From an uncultured Candidatus Melainabacteria bacterium (GTDB lineage Bacteria > Cyanobacteriota > Vampirovibrionia > Gastranaerophilales > Gastranaerophilaceae), in NCBI GenBank assembly GCA_932182025.1, contig CAKNXK010000025.1, forward strand, positions 1-29,598: a DNA stretch of 29,598 nt. Direction: 5' to 3'. Under the pieces are notes generated by a model. That model was not told the DNA's origin. It ran no database searches and worked only from the letters and a program-made list of their open reading frames with translations. The position numbers were made by a program, and so were the translations under genes. Positions 21,042 to 29,381 of the stretch are shown here, piece by piece. The stretch's first letter is position 1. Every line of letters starts with the position of its first letter.

Positions 21042-23375
21042 CTATAAATCTATTGTCATAAATTTGTTTTTATAATCACTAATCGTATTCATTAATTCAA
21101 CAAATTCTGCATATTTAATACTGTGCAAAGCTTTAGAAAGTTCGACAGCGCCAAGAGTTTCAATCATATAGCAGTCTTCTTCTCTTCTAGCAATTCTTAT
21201 CATACCACAATCAGAAAAAACTTCCAAAAGTGTTTCAATCGCTTCTTCTGTTATACCTAATGCAGATGCTGCACGGGTAAAAACAAATTTACCCTCAAGG
21301 TTATTACAACAATACTTAATCATACTTGCAAAAGATTTTAGAATACTTTCTTCATCCGTTCTCACTATTTGGTAATTCATATAATGCAATGACGTTGCAC
21401 AAACAGTTTGCTTAATCTGCATTAAGATATCCTCATCACAAGGATAATCAAAAAACATTAAAACATCATTTTTACAAGCATTCTGTCGATTAATAATACA
21501 CTTTGAGATATCTTGATAAGGTTTAAGTAACTCAATAATTTTTCGGTCTTCTACAAACACAGAAACCCCGAGTTTTGAGTTTTTAATATAATCATTAACC
21601 TGCGCAAAAATATTTGTTTTTTTACGATGATCATAAACCTTTATTTTTGATTTTTCTTCTTCTTTTAAAGCATCCGAGTGTACATCTTTAATAATTAATT
21701 GAACACTTGTAACTCCGTTAAAAGTATTCAATTGCGGAGCAAAAGCAACATCAAGTTTATCCCCCGCAATAAGAGGAATATCGCCTCTTGACCACCAAAC
21801 ACAATCTTTCGTACCATCAGGAGTATTAACAATAAGTTTCAAATGATCTTTTGTTGAGCCCATAAGCATTTTTTGCTTCAAAGTCAAATTCTTAACCGCA
21901 AAAGTCGGAGAAGGATTCGACATCCCAAACGGTTCCAGTTTGCTAATTTCTTCCACAAGTGAAACATCTACATCAGCAATATCAAGCTCTAAATCAACAT
22001 CCAATGAAGGGTTAAGCTTTTCACCATTTAACATTTCATCAATTGTTTTATTCAAATCTTTTTTAACCATTTCGAAAGAAACTTTTTCTTCATTAAAAGC
22101 AAACCCGCCTGCAAGCTGGTGACCGCCATAGCCGTCAAAATAATCAGAAATATTAGACATAATATCGTAAAGATTTAATTCTTTTACCCCGCGTGCCGAA
22201 CATCTGAATTGTTTTGTTTCCTCGGAATAAGTCATAATAAATGCAGGTTTATAATACTTTTCAACAAACTTAGAAGCTACAATGCCGATAATCCCGACAT
22301 GCCATTCTTTATTAAGCAATACAACCGCATTATCTCTCATGCCGGTAGCTTTCCATAACTCATCCGCTTGAGCAAACGTATCAGAACAAAGCTCTTGACG
22401 AAGTTTGTTATAATTCTCCAAAGTAATAATTGACATCTCAATTTCTTGTTTATTTTCTGACGTCAACAATTTAATCGCAGCATCAACTGTATCCAAACGT
22501 CCTGATGCATTAATTCTCGGAGCAATTGTAAATGCCACCTGTTCAGAAGTTAATCCGTTATCAACACCAACACCTGCAACATCAAGCATTCGTTTTAAGC
22601 CATAGTGTTTTCCTGATGCAATAAGCTCAAGACCTTTGGTTACAAAATATCTATTTTCACCAATCAACGGCACTAAGTCCGCAATTGTACCAACTGTAAC
22701 ATAAGGAAGCAAGTCCATACTGAAAGATAATTTATCATATCTTTCCAAAACCCCTTGTGCAAGTTTAAACGCAACACCAACCCCCGCAAGTGAAGTTAAG
22801 TACTCAATTTGGAGTGCAGTAAGTTTTTCATCCAGTGCATTCATTGATTTAGGGTTAATAATCGCATAAGCTTCAGGTAAGATTTCAGGAGCTTCGTGGT
22901 GGTCAGTAATAATAATATCGCGACCAAAACTGTTGATAAATTTAACTTCATCAACATTACTAATCCCATTATCAACCGTAATAATTAATTTAGGCTGCTT
23001 TTGGCTCATTAACTTAACCAATGCTTTTGAATTCAGCCCGTGTCCTTCATTTTCACGGTTTGGAATATAAAAATCAACCTTAGCACCCAAATACTGGAAA
23101 GTTCTTAATAACACAGAAGTCGAAGTTACACCGTCAGCATCAAAGTCACCATAAATAAGAATATTTTCTTTCTCATCTATAGCTTTAACAATTCTATCAA
23201 CAGCCTTATGCATATCACAAAACGCATTTGGATGGGTCAAAGTAATTTCAAGAGGATGCAAAAATTCTCGTTTTGCACCCTCTGAAACTATACCTCTTAC
23301 TTCTAAAAGTCTGTCAATTAGAGACTTTTTATTATCATTATTACACTTTAAATTCCATTCTTTTGTACAAGACAT
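21042..23375 (-). CDS. recJ: Single-stranded-DNA exonuclease RecJ, extended form
   Basis: 5'-3' exonuclease used in recombination, mismatch and base-excision repair. DHH-family motifs are in order: YGDFDADG at about 75-82, VDNGISN near 134-140, the namesake DHH at 158-160, HVGIIGIVAS at about 359-368 and GGHQLAGGF at 417-425. An OB-like domain follows to about 560. The remaining 200 residues (VYDHRKKTNIFAQVNDY onwards) exceed the ~577-residue E. coli enzyme and end in a helical, winged-helix-like segment (ALGITEEAIETLLEVFSDCGMIRI). Its start overlaps the end of ctpA by 28 bases, implying coupling. All catalytic motifs are intact. Confidence 0.95.
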   Translation of the reverse strand: MSCTKEWNLKCNNDNKKSLIDRLLEVRGIVSEGAKREFLHPLEITLTHPNAFCDMHKAVDRIVKAIDEKENILIYGDFDADGVTSTSVLLRTFQYLGAKVDFYIPNRENEGHGLNSKALVKLMSQKQPKLIITVDNGISNVDEVKFINSFGRDIIITDHHEAPEILPEAYAIINPKSMNALDEKLTALQIEYLTSLAGVGVAFKLAQGVLERYDKLSFSMDLLPYVTVGTIADLVPLIGENRYFVTKGLELIASGKHYGLKRMLDVAGVGVDNGLTSEQVAFTIAPRINASGRLDTVDAAIKLLTSENKQEIEMSIITLENYNKLRQELCSDTFAQADELWKATGMRDNAVVLLNKEWHVGIIGIVASKFVEKYYKPAFIMTYSEETKQFRCSARGVKELNLYDIMSNISDYFDGYGGHQLAGGFAFNEEKVSFEMVKKDLNKTIDEMLNGEKLNPSLDVDLELDIADVDVSLVEEISKLEPFGMSNPSPTFAVKNLTLKQKMLMGSTKDHLKLIVNTPDGTKDCVWWSRGDIPLIAGDKLDVAFAPQLNTFNGVTSVQLIIKDVHSDALKEEEKSKIKVYDHRKKTNIFAQVNDYIKNSKLGVSVFVEDRKIIELLKPYQDISKCIINRQNACKNDVLMFFDYPCDEDILMQIKQTVCATSLHYMNYQIVRTDEESILKSFASMIKYCCNNLEGKFVFTRAASALGITEEAIETLLEVFSDCGMIRIARREEDCYMIETLGAVELSKALHSIKYAEFVELMNTISDYKNKFMTIDL

Positions 23376-24556
23376 GACATTTGTTCCAATACTTCTATAG
23401 CTTTTTTCAACTGAACATCGTCTTTTGCTTCGACATTCTCTTTAGTCAATTCTACCACAACATCTGGTGTAATACCTTTTTTGTGAATATCTGTGCCCGA
23501 AGGTGTCAAATATCTCTGGATTGTAATATTCATGCCGGCATCATCAGGCAGTTTATTAATTTCTTGAACCAAACCTTTGCCGAAAGACTGTTCTCCAATA
23601 ATAGTAGCTCTGTGATTATCTTTTAAAGCTCCTGATAAGATTTCACTAGCCGAAGCAGAGCCCTTATTAATCAAAACAACAATCGGTTTAGAAGTTACCT
23701 GATTATATCTTGCTCTGGTTGTACTTTTATAACGGTCTCTATCCACAGTACTTACAATTACTCCGCCTTTCAAAAGCATATCGGAAATATAAATCGCATT
23801 AGTTAAAAGTCCGCCCGGATTTGAACGCAAGTCAATAATAAATCCTTTTTTGTCACCTGCTTTACTCAAGATTTCTTCAATTTCGGCAGAAGCATTTTTA
23901 CTGATAAAAGAACTTAATCGGATATATTGGATATTATCAGGTATAACACTTGTTTCAAAAGGAGGTTTGCAAGAAACAGACTTCACTTCAATTTCATCTC
24001 TTACAATACTGTAAACCTTATTAGGGCAACCCTTTCTTTGGATTAAAAGATTAACTGTTGTACCTTTTTCACCTCTTATTTTATCAGCTGCAATATCAAC
24101 ACTGATACCTTTAGTACTTTCACCATTAATTTCAAGAATTAAATCTTCTGCCAAAATCCCTGCTCGCTCTGCCGGAGAGTCTTCCAGCGGTGCAATAACA
24201 ACAAGGTTACCATCTCTTACACCAATCTGAGTACCAATCCCCTTTAAAGAACCTTTAATAGACTGGGTTTCTTCCGAAAACTCCTTTGGCTGCAAAAATC
24301 TTGTATAAGGATCATTCAAACTTGCCAGCATCGTATCAATCGCTACATAAGCATCTTCTGCTGTTTTCAACTTATGGTCATAACGATATCTCCATTTTGC
24401 CCATTCCTGATTGTTATTTGAAGGGTCATAATATTTTTTGTTAACGATTTTCCACACATCATCATATAATTCGGCAGGTGTAGCTGCAAAAGCTCCGCCG
24501 CACGATATATATGCAGCTGCCAAAACCACCAAGCCTGATTTTATAAATCTATTCAT
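23348..24556 (-). CDS. ctpA: Carboxy-terminal processing protease CtpA
   Basis: A 402-residue secreted S41 protease that trims or degrades envelope proteins from the C-terminus. Residues 1-25 are a signal peptide ending AFA-AT. NDPYTRFLQPKEF (81-93) is the family's N-terminal motif. A PDZ domain spans about 98-180 (GIGTQIGVRDGNLVV, DSPAERAGI, DLILEING). The catalytic core has RSNPGG (244-249), the nucleophile in GSASASE (Ser302) and the general-base lysine in SFGKG (Lys327). AGAGGAGTG is a strong ribosome binding site. The gene heads a ctpA-recJ-membrane protein unit, possibly with comF upstream across a 74-bp gap that also holds a TATAAT. Confidence 0.96.
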   Translation of the reverse strand: MNRFIKSGLVVLAAAYISCGGAFAATPAELYDDVWKIVNKKYYDPSNNNQEWAKWRYRYDHKLKTAEDAYVAIDTMLASLNDPYTRFLQPKEFSEETQSIKGSLKGIGTQIGVRDGNLVVIAPLEDSPAERAGILAEDLILEINGESTKGISVDIAADKIRGEKGTTVNLLIQRKGCPNKVYSIVRDEIEVKSVSCKPPFETSVIPDNIQYIRLSSFISKNASAEIEEILSKAGDKKGFIIDLRSNPGGLLTNAIYISDMLLKGGVIVSTVDRDRYKSTTRARYNQVTSKPIVVLINKGSASASEILSGALKDNHRATIIGEQSFGKGLVQEINKLPDDAGMNITIQRYLTPSGTDIHKKGITPDVVVELTKENVEAKDDVQLKKAIEVLEQMSCLVQKNGI

Positions 24557-24586
24557 TAATCACTCCTCTATTCCAAAGCGCTTTCT

Positions 24587-24592
24587 ATTATA
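24587..24592 (-). promoter_or_regulatory. -10 box of the ctpA operon
   Basis: A perfect minus-strand TATAAT (24592-24587) lies 30 bases upstream of the ctpA ATG, with the AGAGGAGTG ribosome binding site between. The -35 is unclear (TTGAAA is at a 20-base spacing). Confidence 0.45.
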
Positions 24593-24630
24593 GTACACAA
24601 TATTTAAAAATTTTTCAAATTAATTGCATT

Positions 24631-25272
24631 TTATATTGGAGTAGATGTTGCTAAACAAGTAATATTAGCGACTCCTGCTGATTTCAAAGCTTTTATCATT
24701 TCTTCAAAAGTTGAACCTGTAGTGCAAATATCATCCATTAACAAAATCGGTTTATTTGTAAGCAAAGTCTTATCAACTTCAAACGCTTCCGATAAGTTTT
24801 TTAGTCTTTCCTTGCGCGAAAGTTTGTATTGAGGTTTTGTATCTTTAACCCTTTTTATTAAATCAAAGCAGCATTCAAAACCACTGAGTTTAGCAAATTC
24901 TGCACATACCAAATCCATGTGGTTATATTTTCTTTTCTTAACTCTTTTTGCATGCATTGGAGTCGGCACAATTACAAACTCTTTTTCAAATCCAAGTTTT
25001 AAAAAATATTCATACATAAATTTCGCCTGAAAATAAGCAAGCTCTTTTTGTCTGTGATACTTAACTCCTCGAATAAGTTTCTGAAGCTCTTTGGTATAAA
25101 CTCCTGCACAAAAAATATCAACTCCGTTTATAATTCTATTTGCATTAATATCCAAAAACTCCAACTTATCATAACAGCTCGGACACATTTTTGAAGAATA
25201 CTTTGATTTTCCGCAGAAATAACATTTTTTGCGATAAATTAAATCTAAAAAAGAGTTGAAAAATTTCATCAT
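24631..25272 (-). CDS. comF: ComF-family phosphoribosyltransferase-like protein
   Basis: A 213-residue ComF/GntX-type protein, needed in other bacteria for handling transforming DNA inside the cell. Four cysteines at 17, 20, 30 and 33 (CYFCGK, MCPSCY) form the N-terminal zinc finger. The middle VIVPTPMHAKRVKKRKYNH and DTKPQYKLSRKERLKNLSEAF are standard ComF blocks. The PRPP-binding loop ILLMDDICTTGST lies at 176-188. The ATG is preceded only by AT-rich sequence with no Shine-Dalgarno. A 19-bp palindrome (25299-25317) sits 27 bases upstream. Other competence genes are not in the window. Confidence 0.93.
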   Translation of the reverse strand: MMKFFNSFLDLIYRKKCYFCGKSKYSSKMCPSCYDKLEFLDINANRIINGVDIFCAGVYTKELQKLIRGVKYHRQKELAYFQAKFMYEYFLKLGFEKEFVIVPTPMHAKRVKKRKYNHMDLVCAEFAKLSGFECCFDLIKRVKDTKPQYKLSRKERLKNLSEAFEVDKTLLTNKPILLMDDICTTGSTFEEMIKALKSAGVANITCLATSTPI

Positions 25273-25298
25273 ATATATAATTTATCAAAAACCTGTTT

Positions 25299-25317
25299 AA
25301 TTGTTAATGTAACAATT
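25299..25317. promoter_or_regulatory. 19-bp palindrome upstream of comF (operator candidate)
   Basis: AATTGTTA-ATG-TAACAATT is a perfect palindrome with 8-bp arms between the divergent comF and 86-aa genes. Its TTGTTA/TAACAA half-sites resemble the TTGTWACAA pair over the symporter promoter at 4973-5013, but with a longer centre. Confidence 0.5.
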
Positions 25318-25388
25318 GCTTAATATATCCTAAAGTTTTCACATAATAATGCCGTTAACAAAAATGAGTGGAAATCTAGGAAATTATA

Positions 25389-25649
25389 ATGAATAGCAAC
25401 CGATTTAATGCTTCTGAACAAGAAGTACTTGATGAGATTTTACAAGAAATTCGTAAAATCAAAGAACACACTACTGCCGATGACGTTATAGGATACTTAC
25501 AGGAAAAATATGGAATAGAAAGAAGCACACGCAACTTCTATCTTTACAAAAATGTTCCAGTAAGAATCAGCAACAGCAACAGTTTATTAGCTATACAAAT
25601 TTCTTTTGAAAACAGAGAATTTTTGTACTGCTATAACAAAAGCTGCTAG
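25389..25649 (+). CDS. Small hypothetical protein (86 aa)
   Basis: An 86-residue soluble protein. The first half is helical and charged (SEQEVLDEILQEIRKIKEHTTADDVIGYLQEKYGI), the second half more beta-like (NFYLYKNVPVRISNSNSLLAIQISF, then REFLYCYNKSC). The layout of a helical DDVIGYLQEKYGI segment followed by a strand pair recalls a winged-helix or Fur-like DNA-binding fold, but I cannot assign a family. AGGAAATTATA before the ATG is a fair ribosome binding site. It is divergent from comF, sharing the palindrome at 25299-25317, and its stop overlaps that of ychF by four bases. Confidence 0.6.
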   Translation: MNSNRFNASEQEVLDEILQEIRKIKEHTTADDVIGYLQEKYGIERSTRNFYLYKNVPVRISNSNSLLAIQISFENREFLYCYNKSC

Positions 25650-26743
25650 ACAGCAAATCTAAAGTGAACAATATCACCGTCTTGAACGACATAATCTTTG
25701 CCTTCAAGCCTTGTTACACCTTTATCTTTACACGCTGTATAAGAACCGCACTCTACAAAGTCTTTATATGCAGTAACTTCTGCCCTGATAAATCCTTTTT
25801 CAAAATCAGTATGGATTACGCCGGCAGCCTGAGGAGCTTTTGTCCCGACAGTAATTGTCCACGCATGAACCTCTTTTTCTCCGGCTGTAATATAAGTAAT
25901 CAGGTTAAGAAGTGTATAAACAGATTTAATCATTCTGTTAATACCGCTGTCTGTTATTCCAAGTTCAGCAAGATATTCTTTTGCACCTTCTTCACCTAAC
26001 TCAACAAGTTCTTCTTCTATTCTTGCACAAATTATAACTGTTTGAGCACCATGAGTTTTTGCGTATTCCTCAACTCGTTTTGTGTAATCATTACCTTCTT
26101 TTAAATCAAATTCCGAAACATTTGCACAATAAATAACCGGTTTTACAGACATTAAATTAAGCGGTTTAATTGCATTAATTTCTTCATCAGTAAAATGGTC
26201 TTTCAAGTTTATAAACTTGCCTTCCTGCAATAATTCATTCATTTTTTCTAAAGCCTTAGACTCAAGAACAGCTTCTTTATCACCGCCTTTCGCCTGTTTT
26301 AGAATTCTTTGTTGTCTTCTTTCAACAGAAGCCAAGTCTGCAAGAGCAAGTTCTGTATTAATAATTTCAATATCACTGATAGGGTCAACTTTTCCTGCTA
26401 CGTGAATTGTGTTTTCATCATCAAAACATCTTACAACCTGAATAATTGCATCTACTTCTCTAATATTATGCAAGAACTGGTTACCTAAACCTTCACCTTG
26501 GCTTGCACCCTTAACAAGACCTGCAATATCAACAAACTCAATTACAGTAGGAATAATATCTTTAGCCTTGCATAAATCTGATAAAACTTTTAATCTTTCA
26601 TCAGGAACTGTTACAACCCCGACATTAGGTTCAATTGTACAAAACGGATAATTCGCACTCTGCGCATTTTTTGTTGCAGTTAACGCATTAAACAAAGTTG
26701 ATTTTCCTACATTTGGAAGTCCCACAATTCCGGCTCTTAGCAT
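25646..26743 (-). CDS. ychF: Ribosome-binding ATPase YchF (OLA1 family)
   Basis: An Obg-related P-loop ATPase that binds the ribosome and is linked to stress responses. The P-loop GLPNVGKST is at 8-16, with switch and G3 region VDIAGLVKGASQGEGLGNQFL. NVSE replaces the usual NKxD specificity motif, as expected for YchF with its ATP preference. A helical domain and a C-terminal TGS domain (TYITAGEKEVHAWTI, then ending GKDYVVQDGDIVHFRFAV) complete it. The frame is open 38 codons further, but the ATG at 26743 is preceded by AAAGGAATTATT and gives 365 residues, matching the family. An extended -10 (TGATACAAT) lies upstream, overlapping the divergent yidD promoter. Confidence 0.97.
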   Translation of the reverse strand: MLRAGIVGLPNVGKSTLFNALTATKNAQSANYPFCTIEPNVGVVTVPDERLKVLSDLCKAKDIIPTVIEFVDIAGLVKGASQGEGLGNQFLHNIREVDAIIQVVRCFDDENTIHVAGKVDPISDIEIINTELALADLASVERRQQRILKQAKGGDKEAVLESKALEKMNELLQEGKFINLKDHFTDEEINAIKPLNLMSVKPVIYCANVSEFDLKEGNDYTKRVEEYAKTHGAQTVIICARIEEELVELGEEGAKEYLAELGITDSGINRMIKSVYTLLNLITYITAGEKEVHAWTITVGTKAPQAAGVIHTDFEKGFIRAEVTAYKDFVECGSYTACKDKGVTRLEGKDYVVQDGDIVHFRFAV

Positions 26744-26777
26744 AATAATTCCTTTCAAAAATGTAATATCTTTTTTT

Positions 26778-26787
26778 ATTGTATCAT
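26778..26787. promoter_or_regulatory. Overlapping divergent -10 elements of ychF and yidD
   Basis: On the minus strand TG-A-TACAAT (26786-26778) is an extended -10 for ychF. On the plus strand TATCAT (26782-26787) ends six bases before the yidD ATG, which lacks a Shine-Dalgarno. The two boxes share bases, so the promoters should compete. Confidence 0.4.
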
Positions 26788-26793
26788 TAAAAT

Positions 26794-27000
26794 ATGAAAA
26801 AAGTTTTCTTGTTTTTAATAAGTATTTATCAAAAACTTTCTGCACTAACACCACCAAGGTGCAGATTTTATCCTACTTGTTCTGAATACACAAAACAAGC
26901 AATAATAAAATATGGTATAATAAAAGGCGGATGGCTTGGAATAAAACGAATTTCAAAATGTCATCCATTGAACGAAGGCGGGTTCGATCCGGTACCATAA
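26794..27000 (+). CDS. yidD: Membrane protein insertion efficiency factor YidD
   Basis: A 68-residue protein that assists YidC-dependent insertion at the inner membrane. The core motif PRCRFYPTCSEYTKQAI is at about 21-37, preceded by a hydrophobic amphipathic N-terminus (KVFLFLISIYQKL). The family ending KCHPLNEGGFDPVP is complete. In many bacteria it lies between rnpA and yidC; here it stands alone, divergent from ychF and 12 bases upstream of a kinase-like gene. No Shine-Dalgarno is visible and a -10-like TATCAT ends six bases before its ATG. Confidence 0.96.
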   Translation: MKKVFLFLISIYQKLSALTPPRCRFYPTCSEYTKQAIIKYGIIKGGWLGIKRISKCHPLNEGGFDPVP

Positions 27001-27012
27001 TAGAGGGTTTAC

Positions 27013-27528
27013 ATGGCTAAAAGAATAATCATTTTTTCAGGAAAACAATATTCAGGTAAAGATACAGCAGCAAAAATTCTTATGGAGGCAATGCCCGATT
27101 ACAGACGCTGCGCAATGGGTGATATTATTAAAATTGAATATGGCAGACAACATAACCTGACTTATGAAGAAATAGAAAAAAACAAAACCCTATATCGTCA
27201 AGGTTTAATTGATTTAGGCAATTGGGGCAGACAACAATCTCCGGATTACTGGCTTGAAAAAATTATTGCTCAAGAAGGAAACATCGTTGTAACCGATGTT
27301 CGAATAAAACACGAATACGAAATCTTTAAAAAAGCAGGCGCAATATCCATCCGCGTTGAAGCTGACCGCGACGTGAGAGAATCACGCGGAGGAAAACTCA
27401 TCGGCGAAGACGATGTTACCGAAGTTGATTTAGATAATCTTCAGGACTGGGATTTTGTAATCGACAATAACACGGACTACGAAACACTAAAAACAAATGT
27501 TCTAAAAATTGTTGAAAAACTAAACTAG
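27013..27528 (+). CDS. P-loop kinase resembling animal-type phosphomevalonate kinase / nucleotide monophosphate kinase
   Basis: A 171-residue small-molecule kinase. The P-loop is FSGKQYSGKDT at 8-18, unusual in its SGK-x-x-SGKD form. IIKIEYGRQHNLTYEEIEKNKTLYRQGLIDLGNWGRQQSPDYW (about 39-80) is the substrate-binding half, IVVTDVRIKHEYEIFKKAG the Walker-B-like strand, and IRVEADRDVRESRGG a lid with several arginines. From memory, FSGKRKSGKD, the Y-K-E/R-x-x-x-I-x-x-G motif and a closing FDWVI strand of human phosphomevalonate kinase (PF04275) align with this order. Deoxynucleoside monophosphate kinases of phage type share the SGKD loop and remain an alternative. It follows yidD by 12 bases and overlaps a convergent gene by four. 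Confidence 0.72.
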   Translation: MAKRIIIFSGKQYSGKDTAAKILMEAMPDYRRCAMGDIIKIEYGRQHNLTYEEIEKNKTLYRQGLIDLGNWGRQQSPDYWLEKIIAQEGNIVVTDVRIKHEYEIFKKAGAISIRVEADRDVRESRGGKLIGEDDVTEVDLDNLQDWDFVIDNNTDYETLKTNVLKIVEKLN

Positions 27529-28886
27529 CCATTATCAACCTCCGTTTCTGCTTTATTACCTAATATATGTTTGTTTGTAAAACTTCCTAAAATATTTAAC
27601 AACACACCAACTCCTGCTCCGGATATCATACCCACAGGACCGGAAATTAATCTCGCCGTAAATACCAGTGAAGCACCAAGTCCGCCAACAACAGGTAATA
27701 CCCCCGTTAGTAATCGTGAAATTCTTTGGTCATTATTATCTGCCGTTGAAATAGCAACACCGCTCAAGCCAAGACCTGTTATAGCTGTTACAACATCTGT
27801 TGGAGCACTTCCCAGCATCAAATCCCGCTTTTTGTCAAAGTAATCTATACATTCGCTTTTATTTGCTTTCTTTAAAGAAATAGAAACATCGTTCAAACGT
27901 TTAGCAAAAAGAGCATTTTCTTCCATGGAAAGATGCGGAGCCAAAATATCAATTGCCTCCTTATATACACCTTTTTCACCCGTAAGTTTTGATACAGCAT
28001 CCATTCCGTTAGCTTCAATTTTGTTTTGAGCAGGCTGCAAAATCTCCTGTGCCCAGAAAGATAAATTTTTGCTTATATGCTCGCCTTTATCCTGCCACTT
28101 GTTAGTAAAACCACTGCTATAAACACGATACTTAGCCCAAAAATCGCGTTCAAGATTATTCATAACCTGTTCTTGAACCGCAAATCTTTCTTTAGTTTTA
28201 GCCTCAGAAAAATACTCTCTTCTTTTTTGGATTTCTGCAAGTTTTGTTTCTAATTCAAGCTTCTGAGACTCCGGTAATCTATCTTTATGCATAGCAATTA
28301 ATTCCTCTAAAGAATCCATCTTGCCTGAAGCCTTGGAGTACTTTGAGATTACAGTATGTTTGCTTATATTATCAAAAAATCCTGTAATAGATTCATGAGG
28401 TTTTTTTAAAACTTTTCTAACCCCATCATCAACTTTTTTCAGAATATTTCTGGCAGATTTATTACGAACACCCAGAAAATCTTTCTTTTCGGTACAAAAC
28501 CACTTCAAAGAAGCATCTTTTGCAGAGTTAAAATTGTTTATAAAACGAATAGTTTTTACAGTACCATCAGAAGCAGACTCACACATTCTATAAAACTTGT
28601 TTAAAACCGTATCGTGTTTATTCGTATCTGCTTTTTTGCCGGCTTTTAAAGATATTGATTTTAATTTCTCTATAACCTTTGGAGAAATTCTCGGGTTCAG
28701 CAACGCCACAAGCGCTGATAAAACAACAACACTAGAGCCAACAGCAATGGCATTTCTTGCTTTGTGAGTTTCTTTAGGACTCACAAGAGTATCAACAGAA
28801 GACTCAATTGTTTTCTGCACAGTTTCAATAGGCTTCGCAAGCGGAGCACTAATAGCTGATATTTGATTATGATACCCTATTGACAT
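27525..28886 (-). CDS. Large hypothetical membrane protein
   Basis: A 453-residue protein with no recognised family. After a polar start (MSIGYHNQISAISAPLAKPIE) there is one hydrophobic helix at about 46-65 (AIAVGSSVVVLSALVALL). A long basic, helical and probably coiled region (about 80-340) includes KLELETKLAEIQKRREYFSEAKTKERFAVQEQVMNNLERDF. The C-terminus has three or four Gly/Ala-rich hydrophobic stretches (about 357-440), such as VTAITGLGLSGVAIS and TGVLPVVGGLGASLVF. The layout, soluble helical body between terminal membrane segments, recalls the smaller proteins at 8382-9193. AGGA lies 11 bases before the ATG. The stop overlaps the kinase gene by four bases. Confidence 0.66.
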   Translation of the reverse strand: MSIGYHNQISAISAPLAKPIETVQKTIESSVDTLVSPKETHKARNAIAVGSSVVVLSALVALLNPRISPKVIEKLKSISLKAGKKADTNKHDTVLNKFYRMCESASDGTVKTIRFINNFNSAKDASLKWFCTEKKDFLGVRNKSARNILKKVDDGVRKVLKKPHESITGFFDNISKHTVISKYSKASGKMDSLEELIAMHKDRLPESQKLELETKLAEIQKRREYFSEAKTKERFAVQEQVMNNLERDFWAKYRVYSSGFTNKWQDKGEHISKNLSFWAQEILQPAQNKIEANGMDAVSKLTGEKGVYKEAIDILAPHLSMEENALFAKRLNDVSISLKKANKSECIDYFDKKRDLMLGSAPTDVVTAITGLGLSGVAISTADNNDQRISRLLTGVLPVVGGLGASLVFTARLISGPVGMISGAGVGVLLNILGSFTNKHILGNKAETEVDNG

Positions 28887-28954
28887 AGTTATATCGTCCT
28901 ACAGAAACCTTACATTAATATAAAGTAATTTTCTATAGAAAAATTGCTATTTTA

Positions 28955-29113
28955 TTAAGACTTGTAACTCTCTTCAATCTTGCGTTTTATCATTTTCATC
29001 TCTTCTCTGGTAAGAAACGAAGAAAAACGCATAAACTCATACATAGCATCCTCGTAAGAATACTGTCTTCTCTGAACTTTCTCTAACCATTCACGCACTT
29101 CTCTTGTCAGCAT
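28955..29113 (-). CDS. Small hypothetical protein (52 aa), coupled to the DUF1653 gene
   Basis: A 52-residue, charged, helical protein beginning MLTREVREWLEKVQRRQYSY and ending MIKRKIEESYKS. Its ATG overlaps the DUF1653 stop by seven bases, typical of translational coupling. The second half SSFLTREEMKMIKRKIEESY looks like a helix-turn-helix-sized helical pair, but no family is recognised. Codon use resembles its neighbours. A 68-bp AT-rich gap separates it from the large membrane-protein gene downstream, without an obvious terminator. Confidence 0.6.
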   Translation of the reverse strand: MLTREVREWLEKVQRRQYSYEDAMYEFMRFSSFLTREEMKMIKRKIEESYKS

Positions 29114-29310
29114 AATGTAAACCTCAAAGTACCATTTTCATCAACTAATTCATTCCACATAGATTTTGGACGCACCCAGATATCACCATTTTTAACAGAT
29201 TGATAGACAACCATATCTTCAACCGTTTCAGAATGCTTAGCTAAAGCAATGATTTTATACAGATTCCCTTTATAGTGTTTATATGTTTTCCCAACAGTTA
29301 TATCCTGCAT
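29107..29310 (-). CDS. DUF1653 domain protein
   Basis: A 67-residue protein that is essentially one DUF1653 domain: VGKTYKHYKGNLYKIIALAKHSET, then MVVYQSVKNGDIWVRPKSMW, and a closing NGTLRF strand. The G-x-Y-x-H-Y-K-G, V-V-Y-x and W-V-R-P elements are the family signature. The domain has no settled function and occurs both alone and fused to other proteins. The frame is open to 29358, but the ATG at 29310 has GGAG at the right spacing, gives the normal domain start, and keeps the leader hairpin at 29333-29355 outside the coding region. The next small gene starts inside its last codons. Confidence 0.88.
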   Translation of the reverse strand: MQDITVGKTYKHYKGNLYKIIALAKHSETVEDMVVYQSVKNGDIWVRPKSMWNELVDENGTLRFTLC

Positions 29311-29332
29311 AATTATCTCCATAAAAAAGGAA

Positions 29333-29355
29333 AGTCTTGCAGAATGTGCAAGACT
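29333..29355 (-). terminator. Hairpin in the leader of the DUF1653 gene, possible attenuator
   Basis: AGTCTTGCA and TGCAAGACT form a perfect 9-bp stem with a five-base loop. On the minus strand it is followed by TTTCCTTTTTT and then, directly, by the ribosome binding site. A strong promoter lies upstream (29382-29411), so this terminator-like hairpin is within the transcript leader. Confidence 0.65.
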
Positions 29356-29381
29356 CAAAAATATACATTTACCCCACTAAC

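Noticed and set aside
25299..25317. Rex (NADH-sensing repressor) site
   Set aside because: Half-sites TTGTTA/TAACAA are Rex-like, but the three-base centre is shorter than the spacing of known Rex operators.
26744..26857. 38-codon N-terminal extension of YchF
   Set aside because: It would overlap the divergent yidD gene, lacks a ribosome binding site, and YchF homologues begin at the MLRAGIVG start.
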